NCBI GenBank assembly: GCA_903952805.1
Contig: CAJBHN010000726.1
Span: 1 to 8,157 of the forward strand
Reading direction: 5' to 3'
Source of the DNA: an uncultured Myxococcales bacterium
GTDB lineage: Bacteria > Myxococcota > UBA727 > VGSZ01
Length of the DNA stretch: 8,157 nt
The position numbers and the translations under genes are program-made. The notes under the pieces are model-generated. The model ran no database searches, had not been told where the DNA came from, and saw only the letters and a program-made list of their open reading frames with translations. Positions 1-6,429 of the stretch are shown here, in pieces. How positions within the stretch are numbered: position 1 is the stretch's first letter; each line of letters starts with the position of its first letter.

Positions 1-417
1 GGTGGCGCCTCCGTCCGTATCCGGGCGAGAGGCCCAGGCCTTGACCTGCACATCCACAATGATGAAATCGACGCCGTCATCACCACTGACGCCTTTGGCC
101 CAACGCGCGACCTGCCGTCACCCGTGATGGCCAGGTCTCCCGACGGCACCGTGCTCACCGCCAGCGTCGTGTGGCCCAACGATGGCGACACCGTCAGCAA
201 CGGCACCGTCCGCGTCGTCGGTGTGGACAACGACACCAACGTCGAAGTCCGCGCCGATCTGGCTGACGGGGCGCTGACCGTCAGCGCGCAGGGCCTGCCG
301 GTCGGCACCTACCGCGTGCTGGTTGACGGCGAGAGCTCCATCGTCTGTGAAGGCTTCTCGAGCTGCTTCTTCCAGTTCGGTTCGTTTCAGACCGAGTTCC
401 CGCTGACGATCGAGTAG
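1..417 (+). CDS. C-terminal part of a probable exported beta-rich protein (5' end outside window)
   Basis: The frame is open from the first base to a TAG stop at 415-417, giving 138 residues; the true start lies upstream. An ATG at 127 is internal, because the reading frame runs straight through from base 1 with the same amino-acid style. No catalytic motif is visible. The sequence alternates short hydrophobic strands with Gly, Asp, Asn and Thr turns, for example GLPVGTYRVLVDG near residues 98-110, which is typical of immunoglobulin-like or other beta-sandwich modules in surface proteins. Two cysteines six residues apart (CEGFSSC, about residues 117-123) could form a disulfide, which would fit an oxidising compartment outside the cytoplasm. 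Export is inferred only, since the N-terminus is not in view. Third codon positions are mostly G or C, as in the other genes here. The family is not recognised. The gene converges on the minus-strand gene ending at 560. Confidence 0.6.
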   Translation, partial: GGASVRIRARGPGLDLHIHNDEIDAVITTDAFGPTRDLPSPVMARSPDGTVLTASVVWPNDGDTVSNGTVRVVGVDNDTNVEVRADLADGALTVSAQGLPVGTYRVLVDGESSIVCEGFSSCFFQFGSFQTEFPLTIE

Positions 418-463
418 CCGTGCCGCGCTGACGTCGACGTCGTTGTTGCCTCAGCCGAAGCCG

Positions 464-484
464 ACGGTGGTGGCGAACCGCCGT
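464..484. terminator. Weak hairpin in the convergent gap 418-559
   Basis: In the 142-base gap between two converging stop codons, ACGGTGG (464-470) can pair with CCGCCGT (478-484) across a 7-base loop, with one G-T wobble. There is no T-tract on either strand. A 12-bp perfect palindrome, GACGTCGACGTC, lies nearby at 430-441. The position between convergent genes fits a terminator, but short stems like this are frequent by chance in GC-rich DNA. Nothing else is seen in the gap. Confidence 0.2.
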
Positions 485-559
485 GGTGCAGGTGAATGGG
501 AGCGCTGCTCTCACGAGCCCGGGTCAACGGCATTGGCGTCGCTCAGTGGGCTGCGCGCG

Positions 560-925
560 TCACCGACGGCCCGAGCGCACCTCGTCGACGCGACGCTTCA
601 CAGCGGTGATGAAGCGGGGCAGGGGCGGTGCCAGCGGCAAGCGCACGCCCAGGCCGGCGGCGTCTCGGTGGCTCGCGACGGTGGCGTGGAGGGCGCTGAG
701 CATGAGGCCCCCCAGCACGAGGCTCTCGAGCTGCAGGTAGCCCGAGAGATGGGCGGGCGACCCCGCCGCCAAGAGCACCAGGAGCAGCGTGAGGCCGACG
801 GTGCCCGGCAGCGCCACCGTCGTGACGAACTCTCGGCGCTGTTCGACACGCGCGTTGAGCCGGTTGAGATCGCGCTCCGTTGGTCGCAGCGATCCGACAG
901 AACTGGGTGTCTCCATGATCCCCAT
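560..925 (-). CDS. Small protein with two predicted membrane segments, function unknown
   Basis: This minus-strand frame encodes 121 residues from the ATG at 925, or 118 from the ATG at 916; the stop is TGA at 562-560. A longer open frame reaches a TTG at 1105, but that extension is Arg-rich and looks non-coding. Residues 1-34 are charged and probably helical (TERDLNRLNARVEQRREF). Two hydrophobic segments follow at about 35-54 (VALPGTVGLTLLLVLLAAG) and 63-83 (LQLESLVLGGLMLSALHAT), then a basic tail (VKRRVDEVRSGRR). Strong G/C preference at third codon positions and clean hydrophobic blocks support this frame over the His/Arg-rich open frames on the other strand. Two segments with charged ends suggest an inner-membrane hairpin with both ends in the cytoplasm. 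No family is recognised. Ribosome-site support is weak for both ATGs: AGGG lies 11 bases before 925, and GGGG only 3 bases before 916. The gene is divergent from the SGNH gene and convergent with the gene ending at 417. Confidence 0.65.
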   Translation of the reverse strand: MGIMETPSSVGSLRPTERDLNRLNARVEQRREFVTTVALPGTVGLTLLLVLLAAGSPAHLSGYLQLESLVLGGLMLSALHATVASHRDAAGLGVRLPLAPPLPRFITAVKRRVDEVRSGRR

Positions 926-1218
926 GACACCGAGGGACCCTGCGCGGTTCCCGGACTGCCAGGCCGGTGTCCCGCGTTCGGTCCCGGGGTACGGCAAGGT
1001 GAGCAGATATCGCACCCAAATCAGCCGCGCCTGGCGATAACGTGCCGCGTCATGCCGATCCCGGCGACGGGGTCGGGCCACCGTGCCAAAGGCTACAGTG
1101 CTCAACGGGTTGATGGCCCCATCACCGGATGGGGATGCCCGGGGACCAGTGGTGCTCGATGGAATCAGGTGGTGGAAAACTTGAGGTGTTGGCGCCCACA
1201 GGCTCCCATGGGGGTCTG
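926..1218. other. Divergent intergenic region between the two-TM gene and the SGNH gene
   Basis: These 293 bases should hold the promoters of the minus-strand membrane gene and of the SGNH-MBOAT pair. No convincing -35/-10 pair was found by eye on either strand; high-GC promoters are often hard to recognise. Open frames crossing the region on both strands are Arg/His-rich and look like composition artefacts. The one clear structure is the overlapping pair of inverted repeats at 1111-1134, listed separately. If the SGNH gene began at the ATG at 1129 or 1159 instead of 1219, the gap would be shorter. Confidence 0.5.
1111..1134. promoter_or_regulatory. Overlapping inverted repeats upstream of the SGNH-MBOAT genes
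   Basis: CCCCATC (1117-1123) and GATGGGG (1128-1134) form a perfect 7-bp stem with the 4-base loop ACCG. An alternative pairing, TGATGG (1111-1116) with CCATCA (1119-1124), shares the middle arm, so the two are mutually exclusive. The site lies 85 bases before the chosen SGNH start. It could be an operator, a leader hairpin or an end for upstream transcripts; there is no T-tract. The ATG at 1129 is inside the 3' arm, which weakens it as a translation start. A chance origin is possible. Confidence 0.3.
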
Positions 1219-4200
1219 ATGTCGCATTCGCCCACGTTTCCGCGAGCCCCGGTGCTGAAGGATTCCCGTTCGGGGTCCCAAGCCGTGTCGCCGACGACCC
1301 CGTCGGCGCGAGGCACCGCCTGGACCATCGTGGGCTTTCTGGCGTCGACGCTGGCGCTGTCGGTGGCCCCGGGGGTGCCAGATGACCTGCGTCCCCTGCA
1401 GCTGCACAGTGCGGAGGCTCGCGGCGCCGCCATCGCCAGGGTCTTTGCCCGTCCCAAGATGACCCTGGCGGAGCATGAGGCCGAGCTTGAAGGCCACCAC
1501 GAGGTCGCCGCCGCCGACGGCCTGGACGACGGCGACGACGGCGTCGACGGTGCCGTCGTCGACGGCCTCCCCCCTGCCGTGCCCGCCCCCCCTGCGGCCG
1601 AGGCCGAACAAGCCGCTCCCGTCGTCGACCGCCAGGCCTTCGTCGCTCGCGGCCCCGGCAAAAAAGCGATGGGCCGGATTCAACACCTGCGGGGACAACA
1701 CGCTGCGCTCAAGATGCCCGGCAGTGCCATCGACAATCCGTGTCTGCACGACGACGGCGTCGGCGATGGCTGTGACAAGACCGCGTTGGAGCCCTTCTTT
1801 GCCACCCTCGACGCCATCGCCCGCGGCGACGCTGATGCCCGCGCCGCCGTCGTCGTGCTTGGCAACTCGCTCATTGCCTCCGACCACGTCACCGACATCG
1901 TGCGGGCGCGCCTGACGGAAACCTTCGGCGAGGCCGGCCGCGGCTTTCTGCTGCCTGAGCGCCTCGTGAAGGGCATCGGCCGACGAGCCCGCACTGGCGA
2001 GGGCAGTGACGGCTGGATCCGCCACCACTTCGCGCAGGACCCGCCAGTGGCGGCGGGGGTCCGCTTTGGATTCACGGGCGCCGTCTTTGAGGCCAGCGTC
2101 GATGGCGAATGGGCCGCCTTCGACGCCGACGGCGCCAACCGCGCGCGCGTGTTCTGGCTTGATACGGGCGCGGCCCTCACCCTCGAGGTCGACGGCAAGC
2201 CCTGGCTGCAGGTGCCGGCCGCTGCGGCTGGCGTGCCTGCCGCCAAGGACGTCGAGGTTCGCCTGCCGCCGATGGCCAGGCAGCTCAAGCTGGTCGCCGA
2301 CAAGGGGGCCCGCGTCTTTGGCGTCGCCCTCGAGCGGGACCGACGCGGCGTCATGGTCGACACCATTGGCGTGCCGGCGGCGTCGACGAAGCTGTACACC
2401 GAGGGCGTCGACCACAACGTGTTTGTGGCGCAGTTGAAGGCGCGGGCTCCCACGCTCAACGTCGTCATGCTGGGGGGCAACGAAACCAGGGCCTTTGCCT
2501 GGGGCACGCTTGACGAGGCCACCTTTGCCGGTCGCCTGGGGTCGTTGCTGGACTCGCTGCAGGCCTCAGCCCCCGAGGCCAGCTGCCTGGTGGTCACGCC
2601 CATTGATGCTGGCAAGACCACCACCGGCGACGACACCCTCATCACCCGCGAGGAAATCAAGCGCGTCATCGCGGTGCAAAAGCAGGTCGCTGCGGCCAAG
2701 GGCTGTGCTCTCTTTGATTTGTTTGCGGCCATGGGCGGCGTGGGTTCGCTGCAGCGCATGCGCGAGGCCCGCTTGATTTCCGATGACCTGGTGCACCCCA
2801 CGGCCCGCGGTGGCGACGTGCTGGGCCAATTGTTCGCCGACGCCCTGCTTGATGCCTGGACCGCCACGGCCGCCCGTGGCGAGCGCTACGCCCACCGTCG
2901 CCAACCGACCGATGGCGCCGAGTTGCACTTTGCCGGTCTCTCGTTCCCCAGCCTTGAACAAGCGACGCCGTTGATTCTCGGCGCCGTCGCGCCCGCGGCC
3001 ATGGCCCGACCCAAACCGTTGTCGCGCTTCTTTCAACGCCTGCAGGCCCTGGAGCAGGGCGAGACCACCCGCGTCGCCATCGGCCAGTTTGGCGCCAGCC
3101 ACACCGCCGGCCAGTCGCTCACCGACCGCATGCGCGAGCGCCTGGTCGCCCGCTACGGCGGCGCCGGCCGCGGCTTCGTCGCCGTCGACGGCGCCAGCAA
3201 ACGGCTGGTGCCCGGTGGCGTGGTTCGGGAGATCGTCGGCGCCTTCGACATCGCCGACGGCCGCGACATGGTCAGCGGTGGTGCCCTGGGCATGGCCGGC
3301 ACCAAGGCCCGCCTGCTGCCCGGTGCCCGCTTCAGCGTGGGCTTTTGTCAGGGCTGTCCGTCGCCCCAACGCATCTTGGCCGAGGGGGCCAGCGACCCGG
3401 GCACGATCCAACTCGCCTGGCTCTACACCCCAGACATGGGCACCGCCGACGTCCTCATCGACGGCGAGCGTCGCGCCACGCTCACGCCGTCGACGCGCCG
3501 CCGCGACAGCGATGTGCAGTTCTTGAGCCTGCACGTCGACCATGAGCGGGCCGTGCTCGAGGTGGTGGCGCGGTCGACGCCGCAGCCGATGTCGACGACG
3601 CAGACGACGACGACAACGACGACGGCGTTCGATGCTGCGGCCTCACGCCTCTCGCCCGTGGGGCCGGTGCATCTGCTGGGTGTCGTCGAAGAGATGGACC
3701 GGCCCGGCATCATCCTGGATTCCGTGGGGTTGCCGGGCACCACCGGCATGACGCCCCAGCGTTGGCGACAGGACCTTTACGCCGAAGAGGTCCGTTCCCG
3801 GCGCTATGACCTCATCGTCACCGCCTGGGGCACCAACGAGGCCGGCATCAGCTCCCTCGACGACACCACGTACCATCACCATTTTGGCGCGACGTTGCGC
3901 ACCCTCCAGGCGGCGGCCCCCGACGCGGATTGTTTGATTGTCGGTGCCAGCGACCGCTTCGACGAGAGGCACCATGTCCTGGTGGCCGCCCCCAACCACG
4001 ACCTCGTCGAGAGGGTGCAAAAGGCGTTGGCCGCCGAGCACGGCTGCGCTTTCTTCTCGATGCGCGATGCCATGGGTGGTCCCGGTTCCATGAAGCAGTG
4101 GGTGAAAGATGGCCTTGGCCTCGCCGACCACGTCCACTTCACCAGGGAGGGCTACACACGCCTCGCTGACATCATCATCGATGACCTGCTGGCGGCCGCG

Positions 4201-4425
4201 GCCAGGCAGGGGGAAGACGCTCGTCAGAAGCACGACCGCGGCCACGCTGCCAGCGGCAGCGACCAGGCCGACCTCGACAGCGTTGTCGGCGGCGACGGCA
4301 CCGTCGAGGCGGGCACGCTGCCCGCAACACCGCCGCCGTCGTCGACGACGGTGTCCCAGGCCGCCGCAGCAAGGCGTCGTCTGAGCCATCAGGATGAAGA
4401 GGCGGCAGCGCATGCTGTTCCATAG
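1219..4425 (+). CDS. Membrane-anchored tandem SGNH/GDSL-hydrolase-like protein, probable partner of the MBOAT acyltransferase
   Basis: This 1068-residue protein probably handles acyl groups (transfer to, or removal from, an envelope polymer) in the periplasm. From the ATG at 1219, a cytoplasmic N-terminus precedes one membrane anchor (about 34-51, TAWTIVGFLASTLALSV), then an acidic, Pro/Ala-rich linker to about residue 150. SGNH domain 1 (about 173-560) has VLGNSLIASD with S217, GGNE with N421 and DLVH with D523/H526. SGNH domain 2 (about 598-995) has FGASHTAG with S627, WGTNE with N873 and DHVH with D970/H973. Each domain carries a beta-rich insert between its Ser and Asn blocks, an AGRGF motif after the Ser block, and a GCA(L/F)F...AMGG segment before the His block, which shows internal duplication. 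The GDS Asp is Asn in domain 1 and Ala in domain 2. A Thr-rich linker lies at 793-802, and the last 70 residues are low in complexity. The start at 1219 has GGGGG four bases upstream; ATGs at 1159 and 1129 are alternatives. It overlaps the MBOAT gene by 14 bases, so the two are co-translated. The SGNH fold is well supported; the substrate is unknown. Confidence 0.88.
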   Translation: MSHSPTFPRAPVLKDSRSGSQAVSPTTPSARGTAWTIVGFLASTLALSVAPGVPDDLRPLQLHSAEARGAAIARVFARPKMTLAEHEAELEGHHEVAAADGLDDGDDGVDGAVVDGLPPAVPAPPAAEAEQAAPVVDRQAFVARGPGKKAMGRIQHLRGQHAALKMPGSAIDNPCLHDDGVGDGCDKTALEPFFATLDAIARGDADARAAVVVLGNSLIASDHVTDIVRARLTETFGEAGRGFLLPERLVKGIGRRARTGEGSDGWIRHHFAQDPPVAAGVRFGFTGAVFEASVDGEWAAFDADGANRARVFWLDTGAALTLEVDGKPWLQVPAAAAGVPAAKDVEVRLPPMARQLKLVADKGARVFGVALERDRRGVMVDTIGVPAASTKLYTEGVDHNVFVAQLKARAPTLNVVMLGGNETRAFAWGTLDEATFAGRLGSLLDSLQASAPEASCLVVTPIDAGKTTTGDDTLITREEIKRVIAVQKQVAAAKGCALFDLFAAMGGVGSLQRMREARLISDDLVHPTARGGDVLGQLFADALLDAWTATAARGERYAHRRQPTDGAELHFAGLSFPSLEQATPLILGAVAPAAMARPKPLSRFFQRLQALEQGETTRVAIGQFGASHTAGQSLTDRMRERLVARYGGAGRGFVAVDGASKRLVPGGVVREIVGAFDIADGRDMVSGGALGMAGTKARLLPGARFSVGFCQGCPSPQRILAEGASDPGTIQLAWLYTPDMGTADVLIDGERRATLTPSTRRRDSDVQFLSLHVDHERAVLEVVARSTPQPMSTTQTTTTTTTAFDAAASRLSPVGPVHLLGVVEEMDRPGIILDSVGLPGTTGMTPQRWRQDLYAEEVRSRRYDLIVTAWGTNEAGISSLDDTTYHHHFGATLRTLQAAAPDADCLIVGASDRFDERHHVLVAAPNHDLVERVQKALAAEHGCAFFSMRDAMGGPGSMKQWVKDGLGLADHVHFTREGYTRLADIIIDDLLAAAARQGEDARQKHDRGHAASGSDQADLDSVVGGDGTVEAGTLPATPPPSSTTVSQAAAARRRLSHQDEEAAAHAVP
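3592..3627 (+). repeat. ACG trinucleotide tract encoding a Thr-rich linker
   Basis: A nearly pure ACG run, broken by one CAG and one ACA codon, encodes STTQTTTTTTTA (residues 792-803 of the SGNH protein). It lies within the beta-rich insert of the second SGNH domain, just before the strand leading to LLGVVEEMDRPGI. It is probably a flexible loop. Such tracts can change length by replication slippage in steps of three bases without breaking the frame. Confidence 0.6.
4336..4351. repeat. 16-bp perfect palindrome near the end of the SGNH gene
   Basis: CCGTCGTCGACGACGG reads the same on both strands. It lies in the low-complexity 3' end of the SGNH gene, where it encodes part of PSSTTV, and 60 bases before the chosen MBOAT start. 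It could fold in the transcript or bind a dimeric protein. However, the neighbourhood is rich in CGT/CGA triplets and the GTCGAC hexamer is frequent throughout the window, so composition may explain it. Confidence 0.3.
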
Positions 4426-5833
4426 CCTCCAGTTCCTGCTGTTCTTGCCGCTGGTGCTGCTGCTGTACTGGGCGGTCGCCTGGCATGCCCCGGCGCGCAA
4501 GGTCGTGCTCGTGGTGGCGAGCCTGATCTTCTACATGGCCTGGAATCCGGCGCCGGTGCTGCTGCTGCTGTACCTCACCGTCGTCGACTGGGCCGTCGGC
4601 CGTGCCCTGGCCATCGTGCAGCAGCCGGGTGCGCGCCAGGCTGTGCTGATGGTGTCCATTGCCAACAACCTGTTGTTGTTGGGCCTCTTCAAATACGCCG
4701 ACTGGCTGACCCGCCTGGTCTGCGACGCCGCCGCCCACGTCGGCGTCACGCTGGTCTACCAGCCGCTGGGGTTGCTGTTGCCCGTTGGGCTGTCGTTCAT
4801 CGTGTTTCAGGGCATGAGCTACACCATCGACGTCTACCGCCGGGACCTGACGGCGCGGGAGTCGTTGCTGGACGTCGCCGTCTTCATGACGTTTTTCCCC
4901 CACGTCGTCGCCGGGCCCATTGTGCGCGCCAGCGATTTTCTGCCCCAGGTGCACCTGCGTCCCAGCATCAGCAACGACATCGGCGCCCGCGCGATTTTCC
5001 GGATCGTGTTGGGCATGGTGAAAAAGCTCGTCATCGCCGACTCTTTGAACGCCAACATCGTCGACCGCGTCTTCGCCGATCCCGGCAATCACTCGGGCCT
5101 CGAGGTCAGCGTCGGCGTCGTCGCCTACACATTTCAGATTTATTACGACTTCTCCGCCTACTCCGACATCGCCATCGGTACCGCCGCCCTGTTTGGCTAC
5201 GTGCTCAAAGAGAACTTCGACAAGCCCTACCTGAGCCCCAACCTCTTCGAATTCTGGCGACGCTGGCACATGTCATTGGGCTCTTGGTTGCGGGACTATC
5301 TCTATATTCCATTGGGCGGCAACCGCGGCACCCACGCCCGCATGCTGTTCAACCTGATGGTCACCATGATCCTGGGCGGGGTCTGGCATGGTGCCGACGG
5401 GCGCTTCGTGTTTTGGGGGGTCGCCCATGGCGTCGGTCTCTCCTTCACCCGCTTGTGGTGGTGGCGGTTTGGGCGCAACAAGAATCCAACACGAACCCAT
5501 ACAATTCTCTGTACGGTGTCGACGTTTATATTGGTCGTGCAGTTCCGCATCTTGTTTCGAGCAAAGGACCTTGAACACGGCCTTCAGGTCTTTATGGCCC
5601 AGACCCGGCACTGGTCGACGCTGTCGGCGCCGTCGTTGAGCCCGCTGGTGCTCAGCGTGTTGGCGGCAGCGATGGTGGGCCATCTCTTGACGCACGACTT
5701 CTATACTCGCTGCGCCGAGCGTTTCGTCCGCGCGCCCGTGCTCGCGCGGGTCGCGCTGTTGGTGGCGACGACCGTGCTGATTCAGCAGGTGGCGACGTCT
5801 GAGGCCCAGCCCTTCATCTACTTCAAGTTCTGA
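4412..5833 (+). CDS. MBOAT-family membrane-bound O-acyltransferase, AlgI-like
   Basis: This complete 473-residue polytopic inner-membrane protein is expected to move an acyl group, usually acetyl, to the periplasmic side for O-acylation of a polysaccharide or other envelope polymer. Hallmarks in order are the N-terminus MLFHSLQFLLFLPLVLLLYW (1-20); GLSFIVFQGMSYTIDVYR (126-143); FFPHVVAGPIVR (161-172); FQIYYDFSAYSDIAIG (241-256); FWRRWHMSLGSWLRDYLYIP (281-300) with H286; GGVWHGA (322-328) with H326, the likely catalytic histidine matching the invariant MBOAT His; and the family-typical ending PFIYFKF. AlgI is a little longer, at about 520 residues. The start at 4412 fits the family N-terminus and has AAGAGG at 4397-4402, nine bases upstream. 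The ATG at 4394 would add MKRRQR but has its AGG directly abutting it. The gene overlaps the SGNH gene by 14 bases, so this is a two-gene unit, and the SGNH protein is the natural partner. Codons 356-395 are unusually A/T-rich for the region. The family call is firm; donor and acceptor are unknown. Confidence 0.95.
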   Translation: MLFHSLQFLLFLPLVLLLYWAVAWHAPARKVVLVVASLIFYMAWNPAPVLLLLYLTVVDWAVGRALAIVQQPGARQAVLMVSIANNLLLLGLFKYADWLTRLVCDAAAHVGVTLVYQPLGLLLPVGLSFIVFQGMSYTIDVYRRDLTARESLLDVAVFMTFFPHVVAGPIVRASDFLPQVHLRPSISNDIGARAIFRIVLGMVKKLVIADSLNANIVDRVFADPGNHSGLEVSVGVVAYTFQIYYDFSAYSDIAIGTAALFGYVLKENFDKPYLSPNLFEFWRRWHMSLGSWLRDYLYIPLGGNRGTHARMLFNLMVTMILGGVWHGADGRFVFWGVAHGVGLSFTRLWWWRFGRNKNPTRTHTILCTVSTFILVVQFRILFRAKDLEHGLQVFMAQTRHWSTLSAPSLSPLVLSVLAAAMVGHLLTHDFYTRCAERFVRAPVLARVALLVATTVLIQQVATSEAQPFIYFKF

Positions 5834-5847
5834 GCCGGGTCTTGGAC

Positions 5848-5894
5848 GCAGGCTTGGCTGACCATGGCCTTCGACCATGGGCACCACAGCCTGC
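5848..5894. terminator. Candidate bidirectional terminator between convergent genes
   Basis: GCAGGCT (5848-5854) pairs with AGCCTGC (5888-5894), and CCATGG (5862-5867) pairs with CCATGG (5875-5880) across the 7-base loop CCTTCGA. The seven bases between the two stems match only partly. The whole structure fits in the 68-base gap between the MBOAT stop (5833) and the response-regulator stop (5902), exactly where a shared terminator would be expected. There is no T-tract on either side, so intrinsic termination would be weak by the classical model. Confidence 0.4.
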
Positions 5895-5901
5895 GAGCGG
5901 G

Positions 5902-6402
5902 CTACTTCGGAATCGACAAGTCCACGCCCGTCAAGATGACGGCGCCGGTGGCGTCACGCAGGATGCTGGTGTGGGCATGCGCCCGTGGCTGTTCTTCGTT
6001 GACGCGAGCGGCGCGGCGCTTGATTTCCAGATCCCGATCGATCCCGGCGAGGATCGCTCGCAGCTCGTCGTTGTTCCACGGCTTCTCGATGAAGCGGCTG
6101 ACCTGCCCCTCGTTGATGGCGCGCAACGTGGTGTCCCGGTCGGACTGCCCAGACATCATCACCCGCACGACCGATTCATGCAGACGCCGCAGGATGGCGA
6201 AGAACTCCACGCCTGACATGTTGGGCATCGACTGGTCGCTGATGACGCAATCGATCCCAAGCTCGGTCACCATGCGAAAGGCGGATTCCGGGTCGTTGGT
6301 GAAATGGAACTCAAACGGTTCCTTCCGCAACGTGCGCCGCAGGGCATTGAGAACCAGGTCTTCGTCGTCGATGAAAAGAAATCGGGTCTGGCTTTTCGAC
6401 AT
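5902..6402 (-). CDS. Single-domain response regulator (receiver protein) with a short C-terminal tail
   Basis: This 166-residue protein is one two-component receiver (REC) domain with no DNA-binding or enzymatic output domain. All key residues are present: the acidic pair D12/D13 (FLFIDDED), phospho-acceptor D56 (CVISDQSMPNMSG), S84 in the switch position (VMMSGQ) and conserved K107 (RFIEKPWNNDEL). The KPWNNDEL ending resembles receivers found with HD-GYP or hybrid-kinase systems, but no such partner is visible. After about residue 125, a basic helix and about 40 residues of undefined tail follow. The chosen start, ATG at 6402, sits just before the receiver's first strand and has GAGG five bases upstream. 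The frame stays open to a GTG at 6546, but that extension does not look like part of the fold. No histidine kinase lies in the window, so this is an orphan regulator that probably acts by protein contact or as a phosphorelay intermediate. It is divergent from the sigma-factor gene and convergent with the MBOAT gene. Confidence 0.92.
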   Translation of the reverse strand: MSKSQTRFLFIDDEDLVLNALRRTLRKEPFEFHFTNDPESAFRMVTELGIDCVISDQSMPNMSGVEFFAILRRLHESVVRVMMSGQSDRDTTLRAINEGQVSRFIEKPWNNDELRAILAGIDRDLEIKRRAARVNEEQPRAHAHTSILRDATGAVILTGVDLSIPK

Positions 6403-6415
6403 GGAGGCCTCAGGC

Positions 6416-6429
6416 AGGGCGCGCGCCCT
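6416..6429. promoter_or_regulatory. 14-bp perfect palindrome in the divergent region 6403-6572
   Basis: AGGGCGCGCGCCCT is a perfect inverted repeat whose near edge is 13 bases upstream of the response-regulator start (6402), in its probable leader or promoter. It could be an operator for a dimeric regulator or a compact RNA hairpin. The rest of this 170-base divergent gap shows no clear -35/-10 pair on either strand. It is G/C-only in the core, so chance is a real alternative. Confidence 0.3.

Noticed and set aside
926..1105. Extension of the minus-strand membrane protein to the TTG at 1105
   Set aside because: The added 60 residues are Arg-rich without structure, and the start codon would be TTG. 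The ATGs at 925 and 916 lie just before the likely folded part.
1129..1218. Upstream ATGs at 1129 and 1159 as the start of the SGNH gene
   Set aside because: The ATG at 1129 is buried in a perfect hairpin arm, the extra 30 residues do not resemble a protein segment, and 1219 has a G-rich ribosome site and leads properly into the membrane anchor. They remain possible.
443..1219. Long plus-strand open frame of 258 codons opposite the two-membrane-segment gene
   Set aside because: Its product is rich in Arg, His, Gln and Gly with no hydrophobic core or motif, as expected for the complement of a GC-rich gene. The minus-strand frame has coherent membrane segments and strong G/C third positions.
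1543..1564. GC-rich inverted repeat in the acidic linker of the SGNH gene
   Set aside because: It comes from repeated GTC and GAC codons for Val and Asp in a low-complexity linker, so codon composition explains it without a regulatory role.
1165..2415. 416-codon minus-strand open frame across the first SGNH domain, and similar ones at 1680-2867 and 2566-3543
   Set aside because: All lie antisense to the SGNH gene, whose two domains are supported by matching motifs. Long antisense frames are common at this GC content.
4175..5269. 364-codon minus-strand open frame across the MBOAT gene
   Set aside because: It is antisense to a gene with clear MBOAT motifs throughout, and its product is rich in Gln, Gly, Asp and Val without known motifs.
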